64,000 nucleotides of DNA from Xanthostigma xanthostigma (Eukaryota > Arthropoda > Insecta > Raphidioptera > Raphidiidae): contig OY754471.1 in the NCBI GenBank assembly GCA_963575645.1, positions 35,782,401 to 35,846,400 of the forward strand, given 5' to 3'. The notes beneath the pieces were generated by a model. That model made no database searches. It saw only the letters and a list, made by a program, of their open reading frames with translations, and was not told the DNA's origin. This document shows, one piece after another, positions 10,932 to 20,519 of this stretch (position 1 is the first letter of the stretch; each line of letters starts with the position of its first letter). A program made the translations under genes and the position numbers.

Positions 10932-11425
10932 TTTTTTGAAGTAAAACTTCTTTAGGTGCGCTTGACTTGGGGAGTAAGCTGGTAAATGCCTGACGAAAGC
11001 GTTTACAGAAGTGCATCATCGTTCGAGGCGAACGGTAGTTGAGAGGGAGATATAAGTTAGTGAAAATAGTAAGAGAGAGAGTTACGTTTCGTATATTGGA
11101 AGTTGAGAGGGAGACAGGGCCCGATCTAGGGGGCCGGGGCAAACCGGGCAATTGCCCGGGGTGGCAAAATTGAGGGCGGCGCGGCGTCGGCGGCGAAAAT
11201 TTGAAAGATAGTTAAACAAAAAAAAAACCACACCCTACACAAAAGTTGTTAGAATATATTACTATTGACATCACTGAAATTTCATATCATATTTTAGTAG
11301 ATTACAAAATTAAAACGTGGATTATGGAACACATGTGTAAACGGCGGCAAATATTATTTTGCCCGGAGTGACGAAATAGCTGGATCGGGCCCTGAAGGGA
11401 GATATAAGTTAGTGAGTGCGACATA
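10932..11425 (+). repeat. Family C repeat, 5' part, split by a hAT element
   Basis: TTGAAGTAAAACTTCTTTAG, GCGAACGGTAGTTGAG and GGGAGATATAAGTTAGTGA match 34599-34735. GGGAGATATAAGTTAGTG occurs twice, so this copy has an internal duplication. The inserted hAT occupies 11115-11394. Confidence 0.75.
11115..11394. mobile_element. hAT-type MITE
   Basis: Terminal inverted repeats CAGGGCCCGAT and ATCGGGCCCTG. Flanks GAGGGAGA (11107-11114) and AAGGGAGA (11395-11402) match at 7 of 8 bases, as expected for an old 8-bp hAT target duplication. It is 280 bp with GC-rich subterminal sequence at the left end and no transposase. Confidence 0.85.
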
Positions 11426-12222
11426 GACGGAGCATTAATCGAAATTAATTTTTTTGTATAAAAAATACATTCATCGAAATTTGCTGCATTCTGTAACGGG
11501 AAATAATGTAGATTATAGTTAATAAATACTTTTAAATGTATTATAAATTATGCTAATAAATATAAATACATATTTTGCCTATTAATTAATCAAAAATTAT
11601 TATATTTTAAACATTTCGTCTTTGTAGATATGTGCTACAGAGTGAGGTTATATTGTGTCGTTAAATCAGGATGTCTAATCAAAATATGGTGATAGATTAT
11701 CGAATATTATTGTATTGTAAGCACTAAATAAAGTTCTTACTTTAAAATAAATAAAACACTTTGATGAATTAATAACAATTCGTAAAAATATGTTTTCTCA
11801 TTAGAAGTAATTAATCAATTGATTTTTTCCAAATTTATAACAACCTTCATTTTTCCAGCGTAGCTAAGGAAAACTAATTTTGACAATATTACAAAAAAGA
11901 GAGAGAGAGTTAATGTAACAAAGTTTGCTACAAGCTTTGTTACATTAACTCTCTCTCTCTCTTTTTTGTAAAAAGTACATTACATAGAATATACGTGTTA
12001 TAGAGTTGTAACAACGTAAATACTTAATGATATGTCCTGCAACCGGTCACGAAGATTGATATTGTCATTAATAATTAAACTTTATTCCAGCAATTTACTA
12101 ACTCACACACGCATCAGTCAAACATGTAGGGGTAGATTTCACTAGAACCGTATTACGAAATACTAAACACGGATATATTTAGATTTTTTTTTAAATTAGA
12201 AAATATAATTATAGAGTAATTA
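11426..12222. other. Unassigned AT-rich stretch containing a long hairpin
   Basis: No gene. The only clear structure is the hairpin at 11889-11971, listed separately. Confidence 0.4.
11889..11971. repeat. Near-perfect hairpin with a (GA)n arm
   Basis: Left arm ACAAAAAAGAGAGAG...GTTAATGTAACAAAG pairs with CTTTGTTACATTAAC...CTCTTTTTTGT; about 35 bp per arm, with a loop of about ten bases. The only difference between the arms is one GA unit. It looks like a palindromic foldback, or a microsatellite trapped in an inverted duplication. Confidence 0.85.
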
Positions 12223-12226
12223 TTAA

Positions 12227-12703
12227 GTTGATTATTCTTTTTTAACAGCGTGTAGAAATCAAATAGACGAACAAATATTTCAAGTAAGTAACTTTTTTAT
12301 CAAAACTCAAAAATGAAAGAGACGGTCTTTCAAAGTTTTATTAAATTTTGAGGCTGATCTGTCACTATAGAAATATATTATGTCATTATCAAGTATTCAT
12401 GGAAATTGTTCGAAGTTGTCCCCGTTTTGTTGGATACAAAGATGCGCGCGTCGTAACCATGCTTTTCTGTACATGCTTATAGTAGCGATAAAGGCCTTCA
12501 ACGAATTATTTGGTATGCATTTCCGATTCGTGCTATGATTTCTTCGTGTGTGTTAACCGGGCTTTTGAATTAATTAAATAAAATTTAGAAAATTTAATTG
12601 AATTTTGAACGGCTGTTTATTTTAGAGTTTCAATAAAAAAGCTATACTTAAATATTTGTTAGTCTATTGGATTTTTACACGCTGTTAAAAAAGAAGAATT
12701 AAC
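12227..12703. mobile_element. TTAA-flanked inverted-repeat element, copy 1
   Basis: Terminal repeats of about 75 bp with gaps: left GTTGATTATTCTTTTTTAAC..., right ending GTTAAAAAAGAAGAATTAAC. TTAA occurs directly outside both ends (12223-12226, 12704-12707), compatible with a piggyBac-type duplication, although the ends do not start with the usual CCC. A second copy at 62397-62869 has the same ends. It is 477 bp with no transposase. Confidence 0.8.
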
Positions 12704-12884
12704 TTAAAAATCACCTGTATAGTTGCCAATTTGCCACAAACGCTCATAGTGGTTGAGTTAGTAGACAATATATGACATTAATTCATATACCTACAGCAAT
12801 AGTTGCCATTGTTGTTATGAAACACATATTTGACATTGTTACAATGCAATATAAGAAAAAAATATTTTCAAACGTACAGAGTTT

Positions 12885-13004
12885 TTCCAAAAATATGTTT
12901 TTTGGGTTCGGGGAACCTCAAAACGGAAAGATATTGTAAAATTTTTGAAAAGTGATTTTTGACCTAAACTAGTAGCGTTCCCCACTTGAGGGTTGGAATG
13001 GTAA
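12885..13004 (+). repeat. Family B repeat, 3' end only
   Basis: TTTTTCCAAAAATATGTTTT, AAAAGTGATTTTTGACCTAA and GAGGGTTGGAATGGTAA match the last 120 bases of 45790-46457. Confidence 0.8.
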
Positions 13005-13076
13005 TATGGTTTATAATTTAAAAATTGTAATTTTCAAAAAATGTGTAACTAGTCGTGACAGTCTTTTAGAGTGGTA

Positions 13077-13100
13077 CTAGCATTGAGCTTCGTCCGCGTG
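13077..13100 (-). mobile_element. Helitron 3' terminus
   Basis: On the minus strand CACGCGGACGAAGC is followed by TCAATGCTAG and then T. A GC-rich subterminal stretch, CTAG at the very end and a T flank are what Helitron 3' ends show. It lies about 60 bases downstream of the helicase remnant on the same strand, where the end of an autonomous Helitron should be. Confidence 0.65.
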
Positions 13101-13140
13101 AAATTGATCAAAAAAATTATAAATTCAAGCAAGACTAATT

Positions 13141-13515
13141 TTAGACGGGCCAATAAACACAGTTTTTTGGTTTACAATCTTTTGCAAAAACATAAAGTTT
13201 TTATGGATTCGATACACATGAGCAAGCGACATACAGCTAGCCGTGCGAACAATATGTTTTTTATAAATGAATCCCAACTACCTTAAGTGTTTGCGCCTGG
13301 GCTTTGTTTATAGTTATTAGGAAAGAAATTTTTAATGAAAATTGTAATCTTTTAAATTGAAAAGGCAAATCCGTTGGTATAATTGGTATTCGTATAGTAT
13401 TAAAACACTGTCTCCTTTAAATTTGCCACTAATTATAACAGCCCTAACAATATTTCGACCTAGATGAGAAACTTGTAAACGTCTACCATTACACAATTTG
13501 GACACATCAAGATTT
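13141..13515 (-). pseudogene. Helitron Rep-helicase C-terminal remnant
   Basis: Helitrons encode a rolling-circle Rep fused to a PIF1-type SF1 helicase. Minus-strand blocks in order are KLCNGRRLQVSHLGRNIVRA, ISGKFKGDSVLI, (frameshift) IPIIPTDLPFQFKRLQFS, LITINKAQAQTLKVVGI, then LYVACSCVSNP and KDCKPKNCVYWPV. TINKxQxQTLKVVG and LYVACSxV are the signature last motifs of PIF1/Helitron helicases. At least one frameshift and three in-frame stops make it dead. The same segment exists at 25263-25480. A Helitron-like 3' end lies just beyond it at 13077. PIF1 host helicase is unlikely given the context and repetition. Confidence 0.87.
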
Positions 13516-13586
13516 TACATTAAAAATAGGTACCGCAACACTCACTTTTAACCTTAATTTATGAGAAAACATTTAACCCCCTAAGG

Positions 13587-14262
13587 CAGGGGTCGGAAAA
13601 CTGCTGCTCGCGAGCCGCATGCGGCTCTTTTGATATAAAGTTGCGGCTCTACACTCGCGTCTCACCCGCAACGCCCCCGTCGGGACGTGTCGTCCTCGGA
13701 TATATACTGGGTGCGGCAAAAGTTTGGAAACGGTCCGATATTTCCGGAGGGTTAGGTTTGCGAAAAAAAAGTTTGGTACAAAAGTTGATTGGTTTTCAGT
13801 TTGCAATCGTTTGGTCACTGAATCATCCCCCAACCCCTCACCCTCCACGTGGGGGTGAGGGTGACTTTGAAATTTCAAATCGCGACCCCAATTTTTTCGC
13901 GGATTCGGGTTCAGATAGCAAAATTAGGCAACTTTTGTTCGAAAAATTTTTCGGCCAAAAGTTGCCTAATTTCTCTCTCAGAACCCGAATCCGCGACGCG
14001 AAATTTCCAAGTCACGTGAGGGGTTGGGGGATAAAACGATTGCAAACTGAAAACCAATCAACTTTTGTACCAAACTTTTTTTTCGCAAACCTAACCCTCC
14101 GGAAATATCGGACCGTTTCCATTTGCCGCACCCAGTATATTATTATACCTATATAAGCAAATTTAATACTGAAACGAAAATGTTTAGTGGCTCTTTAAAA
14201 ACTGGGAAATTTTGTAAATTGTAACTTTTGGCTCTTCCGTCTCAAAAGGTTGCCGACCCCTA
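13587..14262. mobile_element. hAT-type MITE with 8-bp duplication, carrying a nested palindrome
   Basis: Left end CAGGGGTCGGAAAACTG and right end GTTGCCGACCCCTA are inverted repeats. CCCTAAGG is perfectly duplicated at 13579-13586 and 14263-14270, the 8-bp hat mark. Subterminal GAGCCGCATGCGGCTCTTTT is itself palindromic. Without the nested element at 13703-14139 it would be about 240 bp. No transposase. Confidence 0.92.
13703..14139. mobile_element. Near-perfect 437-bp palindromic element
   Basis: Begins TATACTGGGTGCGGCAAA and ends TTTGCCGCACCCAGTATA; arms stay paired almost to the centre. TTTCCGGAGGGTTAGGTTTG, ATTGGTTTTCAGTTTGCAAT and GGATTCGGGTTC all recur inverted, and the centre is AATTAGGCAACTTTTG facing its complement. 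Flanks are TA-rich, so a TA duplication is possible. The long plus-strand ORF here is just the palindrome read through; no domain. Confidence 0.9.
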
Positions 14263-14270
14263 CCCTAAGG

Positions 14271-14999
14271 TGTTAATTTCTGAAAGAATGTAGTTTGTGT
14301 CCTTCCCCATGGTTTAAACTATTTCCATAATTAATTCCATCACTATCGGTCCAGCAGTCTTGAGTCTGGCCGTGAATGCGTATCATCTAGTCAGAGTGCC
14401 CGTCGGCAAAAATTTTACTGACAAATACTCTCCCCAAACTTTGTATATGGCTTCATTAGGCCTAGTCTGACACCTATTTCCTCTATGACTTTTCTTGATT
14501 TTGGGGAGTTTTCCCTCTAAATTTTCCGAAAGATGTCGTTTTGACGACATGGAAAAAATTTATAGCTACTGTTTTTTTTTTTTTTTTAATTGGATAGCTT
14601 AAAAACTTCAACCAAAACGCTAAAATAATGTTCTCTGACAAATAACATGAACTATTTAAAATGTCTGACACCTCGAATATGTCGACATGTTCGAGGTGTC
14701 AGACATTTTAAATAAAAAAAAGTCAAAGAGGAAATAGGTGTTCAGACTAGGCCTAATAAAGCCATATACAAAGTTTGGGGAGAGTATTTGTCAGTAAAAT
14801 TTTTGCCGACGGGCACTCTGACTATTCATACAATATTACAATCCCTACTTCATCTCCATAAGGGTTGAATTTTGAGAAAAAAAGTAGCCAATGTCCTTCC
14901 CTAGGCTTCAAATATAGTTTCATCACAATCGACCCATCGGTCTGGACGTGAAAGCGTAACAGACAGACAGACAGACAGACGTTACTTTGGCATTTATAA
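14271..14999. repeat. Helitron-associated noncoding repeat, split by a TA-flanked element
   Basis: TGTCCTTCCCC, TTTAAACTATTTCC and CGTGAAAGCGTAAC occur in the same order at 25500-25725, where the repeat follows a second copy of the helicase remnant. So 13.1-15.0 kb is one repeat broken by later insertions. It ends in an (AGAC)n microsatellite at about 14960-14981. Confidence 0.75.
14390..14822. mobile_element. TA-flanked long inverted-repeat element (Tc1/mariner-like MITE)
   Basis: Left arm GTCAGAGTGCCCGTCGGCAA is mirrored by TTGCCGACGGGCACTCTGAC at the right end; arms are about 100 bp (through AGTATTTGTCAG and AGGCCTAGTCTGA). TA is present directly outside both ends (14388-14389, 14823-14824). 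A second internal hairpin (TGTCTGACACCTCGAA, 14660-14713) repeats part of the arm. No transposase. Confidence 0.88.
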
Positions 15000-15559
15000 T
15001 ATTTTAGTATAGATTTTGAAAGGGTGTCGACAAATATGAACAAATGTTATAAACTCTGGTTGAGCGCTATGGCAAATGGGGGCGGTAAAAGGTTACAGCA
15101 TAAACATTATTTTCCTGTCATGGTGCTGAATAATTAAACGCAGCAATGATGTGTTTTAAAGCAGGGTTAAACTCTCAGTCGATCTGATCACGCCATAATA
15201 TACTTCATATTATGTACTAAGGTAGACTTGAAACAATAACGTTGCACACGAGTTGCCTCTATCTAAGTATGTACTTAATATGTAACACGAAGCCACGCAG
15301 TCACGCAACAGCCCGAAAAACGTAAAAACCATTGATCTCTAATATATGGACTGTAAATGACCGCTCATACCTATTGTTGTGTATAAACATATTATTATGA
15401 CGTAGTAATTAGATGTTAATAATTATAGTTATTAGTAAATAATAGATGTAGTAATAAGTTATTGGTTAGAGTACGAACACTCGATGTGCAAAATATCCAT
15501 TGGAAATGCACAATTATTATTTTAAATAACATATATAACAGTTGGAAGATTAAAGGATG
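15000..15559. other. Unassigned stretch
   Basis: AT-rich, no recognisable gene, RNA or element ends. Confidence 0.35.
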
Positions 15560-15675
15560 AATCCTGGTGGCATAGGATCGATGAACTAAGCAAATACTGA
15601 AGGTTTTTTTATTGCACTTTATTGTCTGACGTTTCGGCAAACTTTATGCCATCTTCGGAGAATCAAAGCTGTCTG
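15560..15675 (-). repeat. Repeat carrying the CTGANGA/GAAAC motif, copy 1
   Basis: On the minus strand CCGAAGA-T-GGCA...TGCC-GAAACGTCAG (15660 down to 15626): two conserved boxes around a short paired stem. CAATAAAGTGCAATAAAA, CGATCC and TATGCCACCAGGATTC follow, the same order as in 63175-63393. One box base differs (CCGAAGA for CTGAAGA). See the finding on this motif. Confidence 0.7.
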
Positions 15676-15803
15676 TTTTCTCAGTATTGTTGTTATGTAT
15701 AAAATAAATTAAAATAAAAAATGTCATCAACGGGTATTAAAATTACTATTTTTCTTGAAAAAACGACTGATTTTTACTGAAAATTGTATAAATGTGTCTA
15801 ATG

Positions 15804-15844
15804 TAACTTGTTTAAAATTATACTGTATAATTTTAAACAAGTTA
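15804..15844. repeat. Perfect 19-bp hairpin
   Basis: TAACTTGTTTAAAATTATA faces its exact complement with a 3-base loop (CTG). AT-rich; could be a simple palindrome or a bidirectional terminator-like structure, but there is no gene next to it. Confidence 0.85.
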
Positions 15845-15949
15845 TACATGTTGTTTTTTTTTTGGATTTGTTAAGTTTTGCAAACGAGCTCCTCAGTTAT
15901 TAAATAAATAAAATATGTAAACATATCAAAGGTACTAATTTATATAAGG

Positions 15950-16640
15950 ACCTGAAGATCGCAACATTGCACTATCAAACACTGACCAGCATAGCAAGAA
16001 CCAGCAGCCTACATCCTTTCTCATACTATACTGACACAAACCAGCATAAACCCAGCACGGACCAGCAACTTTTAGTGCAGGTTTCCTGTGCGGTAGACAT
16101 TTAGCAGTTTTTCAATCAGTTTTGTCGGTGTCGAAAGCCATAACAACTAAACTGCAAATCTTCATAAACAAATGTCTCAGCAATCCTCAGGTGAAATGGT
16201 ATGAACACGTCTCGAATAACGAACTTTGGAAACATGCATGTCTTGAACAAATCTGTATAACTATAAAACGTAGGAAATGGAATTGGATAGGACACACGCT
16301 TCGAAATACAGATGACGACATAGCGAAAAGAGCCTTGGATTGGAACCCACAGGGATACCGAAAAAGAGGAAGACGAAAAATTTCCTGGAGAAGAACTGTC
16401 CGTGAAGAAGGAACTACCTGGCTTCAAGTCAAACATATGGCAAAAAATAGGACTAAATTCAAAATTTTCGTAGAGGCCCTATGCTCCACTTAGGAGTTAA
16501 AGGAATTTATTATTATTAATCAGTTTTGTCAACACAAATTAATCGATGAAAATGACACATAACTAGCATACCAGATCGGTTCAGTACGGAAGGCGATCGA
16601 TTGATGGTCGGTGCTGGTGACTGGTCGCAGGTGCTGGTCT
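15950..16640. repeat. ACCAGCA-rich repeat, interrupted by an RTE tail
   Basis: GACCAGCA, AACCAGCAG and AGCAACT motifs, GTAGACATTT and AAATTAATC match 42370-42515 in order; the right flank GATCGGT(T/C)CAGTACG matches 43252-43266. In the second locus a family D element sits at the equivalent place. The inverted word TGCTGGT near 16610-16637 suggests imperfect inverted ends. Confidence 0.6.
16127..16517 (+). mobile_element. RTE-clade LINE tail, copy 2, with target-site duplication
   Basis: The frame reads LQIFINKCLSN, VKWYEHVSNNELW, WNWIGHTLRN, RALDWNPQGYRKRGR and FKIFVEALCST, then a stop and a (TTA)n tail. Compared with copy 1, the WRRT-VREE region has a short deletion. AATCAGTTTTGTC (13 bases) is duplicated exactly at 16114-16126 and 16518-16530, so both insertion boundaries are fixed and the element was 5'-truncated on arrival (391 bp). 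The opening frame has no start codon of its own; it is a dead copy. Confidence 0.93.
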
Positions 16641-17130
16641 AAATGTATGCTAATCCGTTAAATAACATGGCTACCTTCACGAACAGGGTTTTTTGATCCG
16701 TACTGGTATGCTTGGGCTAAATAGATGTCTGTGGTCTTTAAATGGCGGTCATTGAAACCATAATGTGCAGCGCTATATTGATGACTTTTAGGTCGGGCTA
16801 CAGAGACGTTGGGATTAGTTGACGTTTTTTTTTTAATCATAAGCACTGGTTTTCTAAGACAGCAGTACCGTAGTATATCGGCCGTAATATGATGGTGAAT
16901 GACGTCACAAGAAACGTGAGCATAGAAGTAATGGATGTGGTTTTCTCGATATAGTTTAGTTCACATGTCCCTTTTCGATGAATTTCAGTCCTCCTTCACC
17001 GAAAATTATGACCATGGTGTCACTCGATTCGGAATGATATCTAGAAACTTGAAGTGGGGGACGAAAAAACCGCAAAAGTTATAAAGTTAGTAAAAGAAAA
17101 AAGAGGGGTTTAGTTTTTTATGAATATCTC
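16641..17130. other. Unassigned, with a repeat also present near 45.2 kb
   Basis: Bases about 16865-16930 (ACCGTAGTATATCGGC, AACGTGAGCATAGAAG) resemble 45170-45230. The remainder has no recognised content. Confidence 0.4.
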
Positions 17131-17436
17131 AAAAACTATTGCAGATATGTAAAATCGCAAAAATGATTTTGAAAGAACAGGAAATTTCCTAAAAAAAGTT
17201 ACTTCTCCCGGAACTCTAAAATGGCTAATATTTTTTTTTTATTTTTTATATAATTTTCAATATTTTCGTGTCTTTTAGCTTGTATAAAAAAATAGAAAAA
17301 AAATTGCCCTATTTTTACCTCTGAATTAAAATTAGAAATATTGGTGGTAGAGTTCCGGGAGATGGGACTTTTTGTTGGGAATTTCCTGCTCTTTCAGAAT
17401 CCATTTTGTGATTTCAGATATCTGCAATAGTTTTTG
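17131..17436. mobile_element. Inverted-repeat unit, about 105-bp arms
   Basis: AAAAACTATTGCAGATAT at the left is mirrored by ATATCTGCAATAGTTTTT at the right; GGAAATTTCCTA, CTTCTCCCGGAACTCTA and AGAGTTCCGGGAGATG also pair. Arms have diverged noticeably, so it is old. No target duplication is visible. Confidence 0.75.
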
Positions 17437-17669
17437 ACACAGAAATCGAAATGTCGGTCGAGCACTACCGATTTTAATAAAAAAAGACGAAAGGTGTCGT
17501 GGAACACTTGGTTGGAAGTTCTTTTCGCTATTTATTATATATCCTATATTTTTTTTACTGATTTGTCTATAAATTATTCGAAAATTTTATTTATACTACA
17601 ATATGATTATTAAACAAAAATTAATCGTGTGATTTGCAACTCTAAAAAATTAAAAATAACATTTGTTGC

Positions 17670-17739
17670 GCATCTGTCGGGAATCGAACCCGGGACACCC
17701 GCATGGCAGATGAGTATTCTACCACTGAAACATTGACAT
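17670..17739 (-). pseudogene. tRNA-Gly(GCC)-like pseudogene
   Basis: Minus strand shows the A box (TCAGTGGTAGAAT), anticodon arm CTGCCAT with GCC, and B box GGGTTCGATTCCC in tRNA-Gly order and spacing. The 3' acceptor CAGATGC would need GCATCTG, but the 5' side reads ATGTCAA, so the acceptor stem cannot form; one T-stem pair is also lost. It is therefore a pseudogene or the head of an old SINE rather than a functional tRNA. Confidence 0.8.
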
Positions 17740-17869
17740 TGCTTAAATATCGATCGTAAAGTTCGAAGGCGTTGCACTGTGTAAGAGAAAAGGATAACCG
17801 ATCCACGTGCGCAATGTATTAGGCAAAATCGAATTTATACAGTGTTTATTTCTGCTTTTTTTTGTAAAA

Positions 17870-18060
17870 AAAACTATATTTGGGTGGATTCTGTTATACG
17901 AAATCTATGTAAAATATTCTCCTCTTTCGTTTAAGATAGGTTCCGAACCGATCTGATTTAAATTGAGTGAATTATAAGCGAAAAACTTTTTTGTTTTCAA
18001 TTTGCTCCCCTCTGGGACCAAGATTCAAAAATCAGACTCCGTTAGAATCTGTCCCATGCC
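17870..18060 (+). repeat. Family G repeat fragment
   Basis: ATTCTGTTATACGAAATC, CTCCTCTTTCGTTTAAGA and CTCCCCTCTGGGACCAA match 37335-37485 and 5080-5190. Confidence 0.8.
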
Positions 18061-18160
18061 TATATTATAAGTGTGCCAAATTTCAATAGTCTATGTCTAC
18101 GAAAAGACATGCAATAGGTAATTAGATTAGATTTCCGTTACAGATTTTCTTTACGCTTTT

Positions 18161-18812
18161 TACCATTCCAACCCACAAGTGGAGAATGGTACTAGTTTAG
18201 ATTAAAAATCACTTTTCAAAAATTTTACTATATCTTTCCGTTTTGAGGTCCCCCAAATCCAAAAAACATATTTTTGGAAAAACTCTGTACGTCTGTTAGT
18301 CTGTTAACACGATACAGATCAAACGGATGAGAGGATCGAAACAAAATTTTGGGATGATGTTTGATATGCAAATATGAAGAGCCCTGTTGTTTTTGGGGAA
18401 AATCGGCGCATGCGCAGAAGAGATATTTGCTATAACAGTGTTTTTTATATAATAATGGTATACTTTTCATAACGGCTTATTATTTTATTTATTTTTTCAA
18501 GAAAGTTTCGTTAAAAAATTTTTTTTCTAAACTTTATATAGTTTTGGAAATATTTTGAAAATAAAAAAAAATCAGCCGCTCTTTTGTTTTATGGATCTGT
18601 CAGAAATAAACAAGTTCGGCATGCTTTGATTAATGTTTACATGACGTGGAACATATTATGTAGGTAACCATGGCAACGAATAGCAAATATCATATTGAAT
18701 ACTAGCAATTACCCGCATCACCTCGCACGATATCAGAAATTTTCTTCTCTTTATTATAATCAAATGTCAACATTTTTGAAGTTGGAATGGTCCCGTCGCC
18801 CAATTGGCTGGA
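18161..18812 (-). mobile_element. Family B repeat, near full length
   Basis: Runs from TACCATTCCAACCCACAAGT to CCCGTCGCCCAATTGGCTGG, the complement order of 45790-46457. The first 30 bases form a hairpin (ACCATTCC/GGAATGGT). On the minus strand CGCGTGAGG... is replaced here by a degraded version, then GCGGGTAATTGCTAG and T, a Helitron-like 3' end at about 18702. It encodes nothing recognisable. Confidence 0.85.
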
Positions 18813-19478
18813 ATTTTTCTTTACGTTTTTTTCCTAGTATCTAATCTTCATATCTATAACGACCCATAAGGAACTTCTTTCCAAAAATCGACATGAGCTC
18901 TTTTGTCTTTTGGTCATAGATATTATGTATCAACATACATTGAGAACATAAGCATGCATGCTACGGTATGTACAATAATTATTGTACATGTTACATACAT
19001 ATACGCATGTCAACATGGGACGTGTGCTCTTAAATCATTACGTACATATTAAATATTAGTCTTTTGCTAATATTTATATATTTAACATACAACCTATTAT
19101 ATTATATGCATGCATGTAGAATGCAATCCTTACGTATATTGAAAATAGAAGCTCGAACTCTCTCAATCACTAAGTTAACATATCATCGATTCATTAAATG
19201 CCTCGGACTTACTTAGTTATAGTGCATTGGAAGTTCATTTTAAAGTTTCAAGTATTGCTCTAAACATTAACTTCCTCTGTGTACCCAGTTATTAGCGAAG
19301 ACTATATTAGCGGTCAAGAAGCAAAACCGCTTATCTATATTGATCGGGTGCAGAGTATAGAAAGGTGACAATATTACTGAATCGATCGCAGCCCGAGCGA
19401 CAAATCATGCGACGGTTATAGAGCATGATTTCATGTGGCCGTCAGGTGTCGTTTTCGTCGTGCTTCCTGCCGTGTCGT
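18813..19478. other. Unassigned stretch with short palindromes
   Basis: TGTACAATAATTATTGTACA (18968-18987) is a perfect palindrome, and AAGCATGCATGCT is seen nearby. No gene is recognised. Confidence 0.4.
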
Positions 19479-19481
19479 TTA

Positions 19482-20170
19482 GGCCTAACTCACACGGACA
19501 ACTTTCCGACAACATCAGAACCACAATAAAGTCGTCGTCTGTGGAGCGTAGCTAGTTTCCATGCCAAAGTATGGAAACTGACCCGCAGCACTCACACGGC
19601 CGACACATTGCCGACAATGCAACGGCAGTCGCAATGTGTTGTCGGTATGATCCACTAAACTGTCGCAGTCGGCAGATCAACACAACTCACACGCGCGATT
19701 CTCCAGCGACACACCAATAACAGGTCGGCAGATATCAATCGGTCTGTGTTGTATTGACGAAGCGATCGCATTCGTGAGCTTTTGTGTGTAGCAAGAAAAT
19801 GGAACGTTCCAAACTGTTCTTTAACTCATTTGACAAATAATCGAATGTACTTTTGCTCATTCTGAAGTAATTAAAAAACTTGTCGTCATAGATCCTTAAT
19901 AAAGGGTAAAGTTGATGAAATTGACTTTCGTTTCTAATTTTAATAATATGGGATGAACCCAAGAAATTCTACTGCGGCGACGTCGCCTTCTTCGCCGTAA
20001 CAAAAGCCACAACAGTGCTTCCTCTTCCAAATCCATTTTAGAACTTGCTGTTTCTGTGGGTCATCTACTTACACGTGCGTCTGCACGCCGACTAAAATGT
20101 TGGAAAATGGTAATTGTTGCGACAGACGACTACTTTTTTGTGGTCGGAAAGTTGTCCGTGTGAGCTGGCC
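19482..20170 (-). mobile_element. PIF/Harbinger element with transposase remnant
   Basis: Ends GGCC followed by CACACGGACAACTTTCCGAC at the left and its complement GTCGGAAAGTTGTCCGTGTG...GGCC at the right. TTA is duplicated at 19479-19481 and 20171-20173, the 3-bp TWA duplication of this superfamily. At 689 bp it is an internally deleted, non-autonomous derivative that still contains the 5' part of the transposase gene. Confidence 0.92.
19735..20036 (-). pseudogene. Harbinger transposase (HARBI1-like) N-terminal remnant
   Basis: The minus-strand start at 20036 gives MDLEEEALLWLLL, an arginine run and SWVHPI; after a frameshift, RNESQFHQLYPLLRIYDDKF and FNYFRMSKSTFDYL. WVHPI and F-NYFRMSxxTFDxL are the conserved N-terminal blocks of PIF/Harbinger nucleases. 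The frame is lost after about 85 residues; the DDE catalytic region is absent, so the protein is inactive. It lies within perfect element ends with TTA duplication. Confidence 0.88.
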
Positions 20171-20173
20171 TTA

Positions 20174-20519
20174 TTAAGAAACTTCGCGATTCCAAACAAT
20201 AATAACAAGGCAATTCAATCCCGCTCTATTGCCCGCTAGCGGCGCTAATAGTCTTCGTGGAATTAAACGTCGAATAATATTTTTTTTAACATTTTTCCAA
20301 ATAATAATAATGTTTTTTCAGTGCAACAGCATAAACACTATATGTCTCCTTAACTGGGTATAAAAATTTTGATAATTAAAGGTTTCGTTTAATTATTATA
20401 ATTGTTATTTGAAAAATGCTCTTTTGACACAATGTTATAAGAGCATGTGTTGCCATCACGCATGCAGCGAATAGTCGGAGACTCTCTCGCGAAAGGCGAA
20501 AAACTTTATACGTCTGAAA
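20174..20519. other. Unassigned stretch
   Basis: AT-rich, no clear element or gene. Confidence 0.35.

Noticed and set aside
13641..14156. 171-codon ORF as a gene
   Set aside because: It is a read through the palindrome and its hAT host; both strands are open because the arms mirror each other.
16116..16436. Minus-strand 106-codon ORF
   Set aside because: It is the antisense of the RTE tail.
17670..17739. Functional tRNA-Gly gene
   Set aside because: The acceptor stem cannot pair and a T-stem pair is lost.
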